From positions 1 through 64,000 of the forward strand of contig CALXLD010000046.1 of assembly GCA_944389105.1 (NCBI GenBank): a stretch of 64,000 nt of DNA, written 5' to 3'. Shown here piece by piece: positions 61,440 to 64,000 of the stretch (its first letter is position 1; every line of letters starts with the position of its first letter). The stretch is from an uncultured Spirochaetaceae bacterium (GTDB lineage Bacteria > Spirochaetota > Spirochaetia > Sphaerochaetales > Sphaerochaetaceae). The position numbers and the translations under genes are program-made. The notes under the pieces were generated by a model that was not told the origin of the DNA, did no database searches, and saw only the letters and a list, made by a program, of their open reading frames with translations.

Positions 61440-63130
61440 CTGCCAAGCCTCTCGATATAATCTGCAATAACATCAATACCCCTCTTCCAGAATCCGGCAT
61501 CTGTTATATCCTCACCCGCAGTCATAGCAGCATCAGATGCCTGCATCATGCCAGTGCATCTCAATACATGCTTATAGGTATCGGAAAAGCCTTTCTCATC
61601 TTTTCTTGAATAAAGAGAGAGCGCAAACAGCTCTCCAAAGGCATATGGATAGTTGTAATAGGAAAAATCAGCAGAGTAATAATGGGACTTAACGGCCCAC
61701 ATGTATTTATGCTTTATACCCAGTGCATCCCCATAGGACTTCTCCTGTGCAGAAAGCATCAGCTCCGACAGCCTGTCTGCGCTTATCTCGCCGCTTTTTC
61801 TCTCTTCGAATACGGAACGCTCAAAAAGGAATCTGGAATAGATATCGACGATAACCTGCGCTGCAGACTGCACAAATGCCTCTATCACGGCAAGCGCCTC
61901 ATCTTTTCCCGCAGAGGAAAGAACGCTATCAAAAACGAGCATCTCGCCGAATATCGAAGCAGTTTCAGCAAGTGTCATAGGATAAGAGGAAAGCGAAGGC
62001 GGCAGATCCCTGACAACTGAATCATGGTAAGCATGGCCAAGCTCATGGGCAATCGTGGCTACGCTGTCATAGCTTCCATCGAAATTGCAGAACACCCTGC
62101 TCTCCTTTGCTATGGGGAAAAAGACATCATAGGCACCACCTGCCTTTCCCTTTCTAGGCTCTGCATCAATCCACCCTGAGTCAAATGCTGATTCTGCGAA
62201 TGCTCCCATTTCAGGGGAGAAGGAGGAATATGAAGAAACGACAATCCTTCTTGCCTCATCAAAGGAATATGCTTTCGAAGCATTTCCTACAGGTGCGAAC
62301 AAGTCAAAGAAATCAAGTTTATCAAGCCCAAGAAGCCTTGCTTTGATCTCAAAGTATTTTCTGAATACCGGAAGGGAATCAACGATTGCGGAAATAAGGC
62401 CATCAAGGATCTTTCCATCGATGGCAGATGCGAAAAGAAAACGGTCCAGAGGATCATTCCAGCCCCTTTTCCTTTCCAGGAGGAGCACAGTTCCCTTTAC
62501 ACCATTAAGCGAAGCTGCAAGCGCCGTCTTATGTTCCTCCAGAAGAGCAATCTCCTCCTGATATGCCATCTGCCTTACCGCTCTGTCATGATCAGAAGCA
62601 AGAAGACGGAGCTCTGTCAGAGTCCTGCCTCCCCTTGATACTGTTGCGGTAACATTCTGCATCAATCTTTCCCAAGCGGATGAACCAGAACGTGAAAGCT
62701 CTGCAGCAAGTGCTTCTTCTTCAGCACTCATCAGATGGCTTTCCTCTATAAGGATATCCGAAAGATATTTTCTGTAATCCGCAAGCGAGGGATCCGAGAA
62801 CTCCTCCCTTCTTCCTGCTGCTGCACGTATGAACGCATCCTCTGCCCTCTGATAAGAAACAGCAGCTTCCTCTGCCGCTGCAGAGGCTTTGAGATACTCC
62901 GGATTCTCCGTATCGGTAGATAAAACAGAATCAGCGTAGGCTGTAAGATTTATTACAAGACTGTCACCCTTGTCTTTCAATGCTATGAGTTTTTTCAGCG
63001 GAACATCCGAAGACGACAGCTCAATCAGATTATCCCTGATCTCAGCAAGTTTCTTTATATCAAGGCGGAATTCCTCTGAATCCGGCGACGGATAGATTCC
63101 AGTCATATCCCAATGCGGCAATCTGTTCAT
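61430..63130 (-). CDS. pepF: Oligoendopeptidase F (M3 metallopeptidase)
   Basis: 566 residues. The zinc site is ATIAHELGHAYHD with the distal Glu in LAETASIFGEML. The helical N-terminal domain is typical (LTAYADSVLSTDTENPEYLK). It cleaves cytosolic peptides of roughly 7-17 residues. The ATG at 63130 has no Shine-Dalgarno sequence but a TTGGCA-N17-TATCAT promoter ending 6 nt before it. The RNA methyltransferase gene follows in the same operon. Confidence 0.95.
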   Translation of the reverse strand: MNRLPHWDMTGIYPSPDSEEFRLDIKKLAEIRDNLIELSSSDVPLKKLIALKDKGDSLVINLTAYADSVLSTDTENPEYLKASAAAEEAAVSYQRAEDAFIRAAAGRREEFSDPSLADYRKYLSDILIEESHLMSAEEEALAAELSRSGSSAWERLMQNVTATVSRGGRTLTELRLLASDHDRAVRQMAYQEEIALLEEHKTALAASLNGVKGTVLLLERKRGWNDPLDRFLFASAIDGKILDGLISAIVDSLPVFRKYFEIKARLLGLDKLDFFDLFAPVGNASKAYSFDEARRIVVSSYSSFSPEMGAFAESAFDSGWIDAEPRKGKAGGAYDVFFPIAKESRVFCNFDGSYDSVATIAHELGHAYHDSVVRDLPPSLSSYPMTLAETASIFGEMLVFDSVLSSAGKDEALAVIEAFVQSAAQVIVDIYSRFLFERSVFEERKSGEISADRLSELMLSAQEKSYGDALGIKHKYMWAVKSHYYSADFSYYNYPYAFGELFALSLYSRKDEKGFSDTYKHVLRCTGMMQASDAAMTAGEDITDAGFWKRGIDVIADYIERLGRWS

Positions 63131-63136
63131 GGCAAG

Positions 63137-63165
63137 ATGATACAACTGCCTGCGTTTTTTGCCAA
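63137..63165 (-). promoter_or_regulatory. pepF promoter, leaderless type
   Basis: TTGGCA (63165-63160), 17 nt, TATCAT (63142-63137), then CTTGCC and the ATG. This is one of the cleanest leaderless arrangements in the window. Confidence 0.6.
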
Positions 63166-63177
63166 ACAGCCCTATGC

Positions 63178-63838
63178 TTATTGTCTGCCAAGCCTGCTCT
63201 TCAGCTCAGCTTTCACTTTTTCCAGATCCGGAGATGTCAGAAGAGGAAGCAGATCAGTGACTTCCTCGGGAACTTTGTCCCACCATCTGAACTCCTCAAG
63301 AAGTGATATAAGCTCATCATCGAACCGCTTCTTTATCAGCCTGGCTGGATTTCCGCCAATAACGCTGTATGGGAGGGAAACTCTTCGTGACGACGGAATA
63401 AGCGGCAGCTATGCAGCCATCACCGAGGTGTACACCAGGCATCACGACAGCCTCATGTCCAATCCAGACATCATTCCCGATTACTGTATCCCCTTTATGG
63501 GGAAGCTCTTCAATATGGGGTGTGCTTCTCTCCCTCCAGACTCCTCCCATAACATTAAATGGATACGTTGTTACGCTGGAAAGCCTATGATTGGCAGCAC
63601 CCATGATGAATACAGACCCCTCTGCAAGCGAACAATACTTCCCGATGATCAGATGATCACCAAAGAACGGGTAATTGATAAGAACATTGTTCTTCTCCCA
63701 CCCCATAGGATCCTTTGTATCATCATAATATGTATAGTCTCCGATCTTTATGTTCTCTGCCTTCACTATATTTCTGAGAAAGACAGTAGTTCCATATTCA
63801 TTCGGCATTATCGTTTCTGAATCTGGTATAAAAGACAT
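63178..63838 (-). pseudogene. Xenobiotic acetyltransferase (CatB/Vat-like, hexapeptide repeat), frameshifted
   Basis: The left-handed beta-helix enzyme reads normally from the ATG at 63838 (KIGDYTYYDDTKDPMGW, FGDHLIIGKYCSLAEGSVFI, MGAANHRLSSVTTYPFN, NDVWIGHEAVVMPGVHLGDG) to SVVTKSFPP. The expected ending then lies in another frame: YSVIGGNPARLIKKRFDDEL, then LISLLEEFRWWDK, stopping at 63178. One surplus base near 63371-63382 (GGGAGGGAAA on the plus strand) explains it; corrected length is 219 aa. In the uncorrected frame the protein ends early at 63317. Either a sequencing error or recent inactivation. Confidence 0.85.
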
Positions 63839-63844
63839 TGTTCC

Positions 63845-64000
63845 TCACTCAATCACAGTGTATCCGGCATCCTTCAATGCCATTACAGCTTTTTCCATAT
63901 TCTCGCTCTTAACAAGTATGTAGTCAGTATTGTAAGTGGAGATTGCGAATATTCCGATTCCGGCAGCAGCAAGAGATGAGGAAATCCCGGAAAGAATGCC
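63845..64000 (-). CDS. ACT-domain protein, C-terminal part (cut by the window edge)
   Basis: The last 51 codons are visible. GILSGISSSLAAAGIGIFAI, then STYNTDYILVKSENMEKAVM and ALKDAGYTVIE, is the typical end of ACT-type amino-acid sensor proteins of the COG3603 kind. The stop lies 6 nt before the acetyltransferase ATG, so the two are likely cotranscribed. Confidence 0.8.
   Translation of the reverse strand, partial: GILSGISSSLAAAGIGIFAISTYNTDYILVKSENMEKAVMALKDAGYTVIE

Overview
The window most likely comes from a spirochaete, probably a Sphaerochaeta/Treponema-like anaerobe (inference). The reasons are an archaeal/spirochaete-type UMP kinase, a eukaryote-type hexokinase, an unusually long PRPP synthetase and a long serine hydroxymethyltransferase, a periplasmic sugar-binding protein whose leader ends in A-GGSSES, and several relaxed-lipobox lipoproteins. 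Nearly all of the sequence is coding. Genes sit in short, often overlapping operons on both strands. No rRNA, tRNA, CRISPR array or intact insertion sequence was seen.

Region by region. 1-1.65 kb: end of a tandem-HTH regulator, then an AbrB/PIN toxin-antitoxin pair whose toxin is frameshifted. 1.5-7.0 kb: a leftward envelope-lipid block (small secreted protein, PAP2 phosphatase, membrane protein, GT4 glycosyltransferase, truncated VTT protein, zinc phospholipase C-like protein) next to an OmpR-type two-component system. Three promoters in this block carry the same 11-bp-period direct repeats, so they look like one local regulon. 7-8.4 kb: MarR regulator plus DMT exporter with a clear operator. 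8.6-12.7 kb: three AAA/DUF4143 ATPases, ending on a scar of an RND efflux gene. 12.7-25.4 kb: housekeeping and salvage genes (aminotransferase, prs, Na/Pi-type transporter, argH, ssb, pyrH, radical SAM protein, patatin, nucleosidase, pyridoxal kinase, hexokinase). 26-34.8 kb: UMF1 transporter, NifX-like protein plus CoA-disulfide reductase, then sbcB-prfA-prmC-rel.

34.9-48.9 kb: an accessory surface region with four predicted lipoproteins (three with beta-helix-like repeats, one with Ig-like repeats) around ppaC, rpiB and a pyrimidine operon that contains a HAD-cytidine deaminase fusion. Two (G)9 tracts lie here. One is inside a lipoprotein signal peptide, where any +1 or -1 change gives an immediate stop. 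The other is in the -35/-10 spacer of a lipoprotein/HTH/beta-helix operon. Both look like phase-variation switches. 49-54.7 kb: a sugar ABC importer without an ATPase gene, split by an oppositely oriented large carbohydrate-active-like gene. 54.8-64 kb: glyA, infA, a repeat-rich Smr protein, CBS-ACT protein, enolase, RNA methyltransferase, pepF, a frameshifted acetyltransferase and the end of an ACT-domain gene.

A recurring feature is that many genes lacking a Shine-Dalgarno sequence have a -10 hexamer ending 6-9 nt before the ATG. This suggests leaderless transcription is common in this genome.
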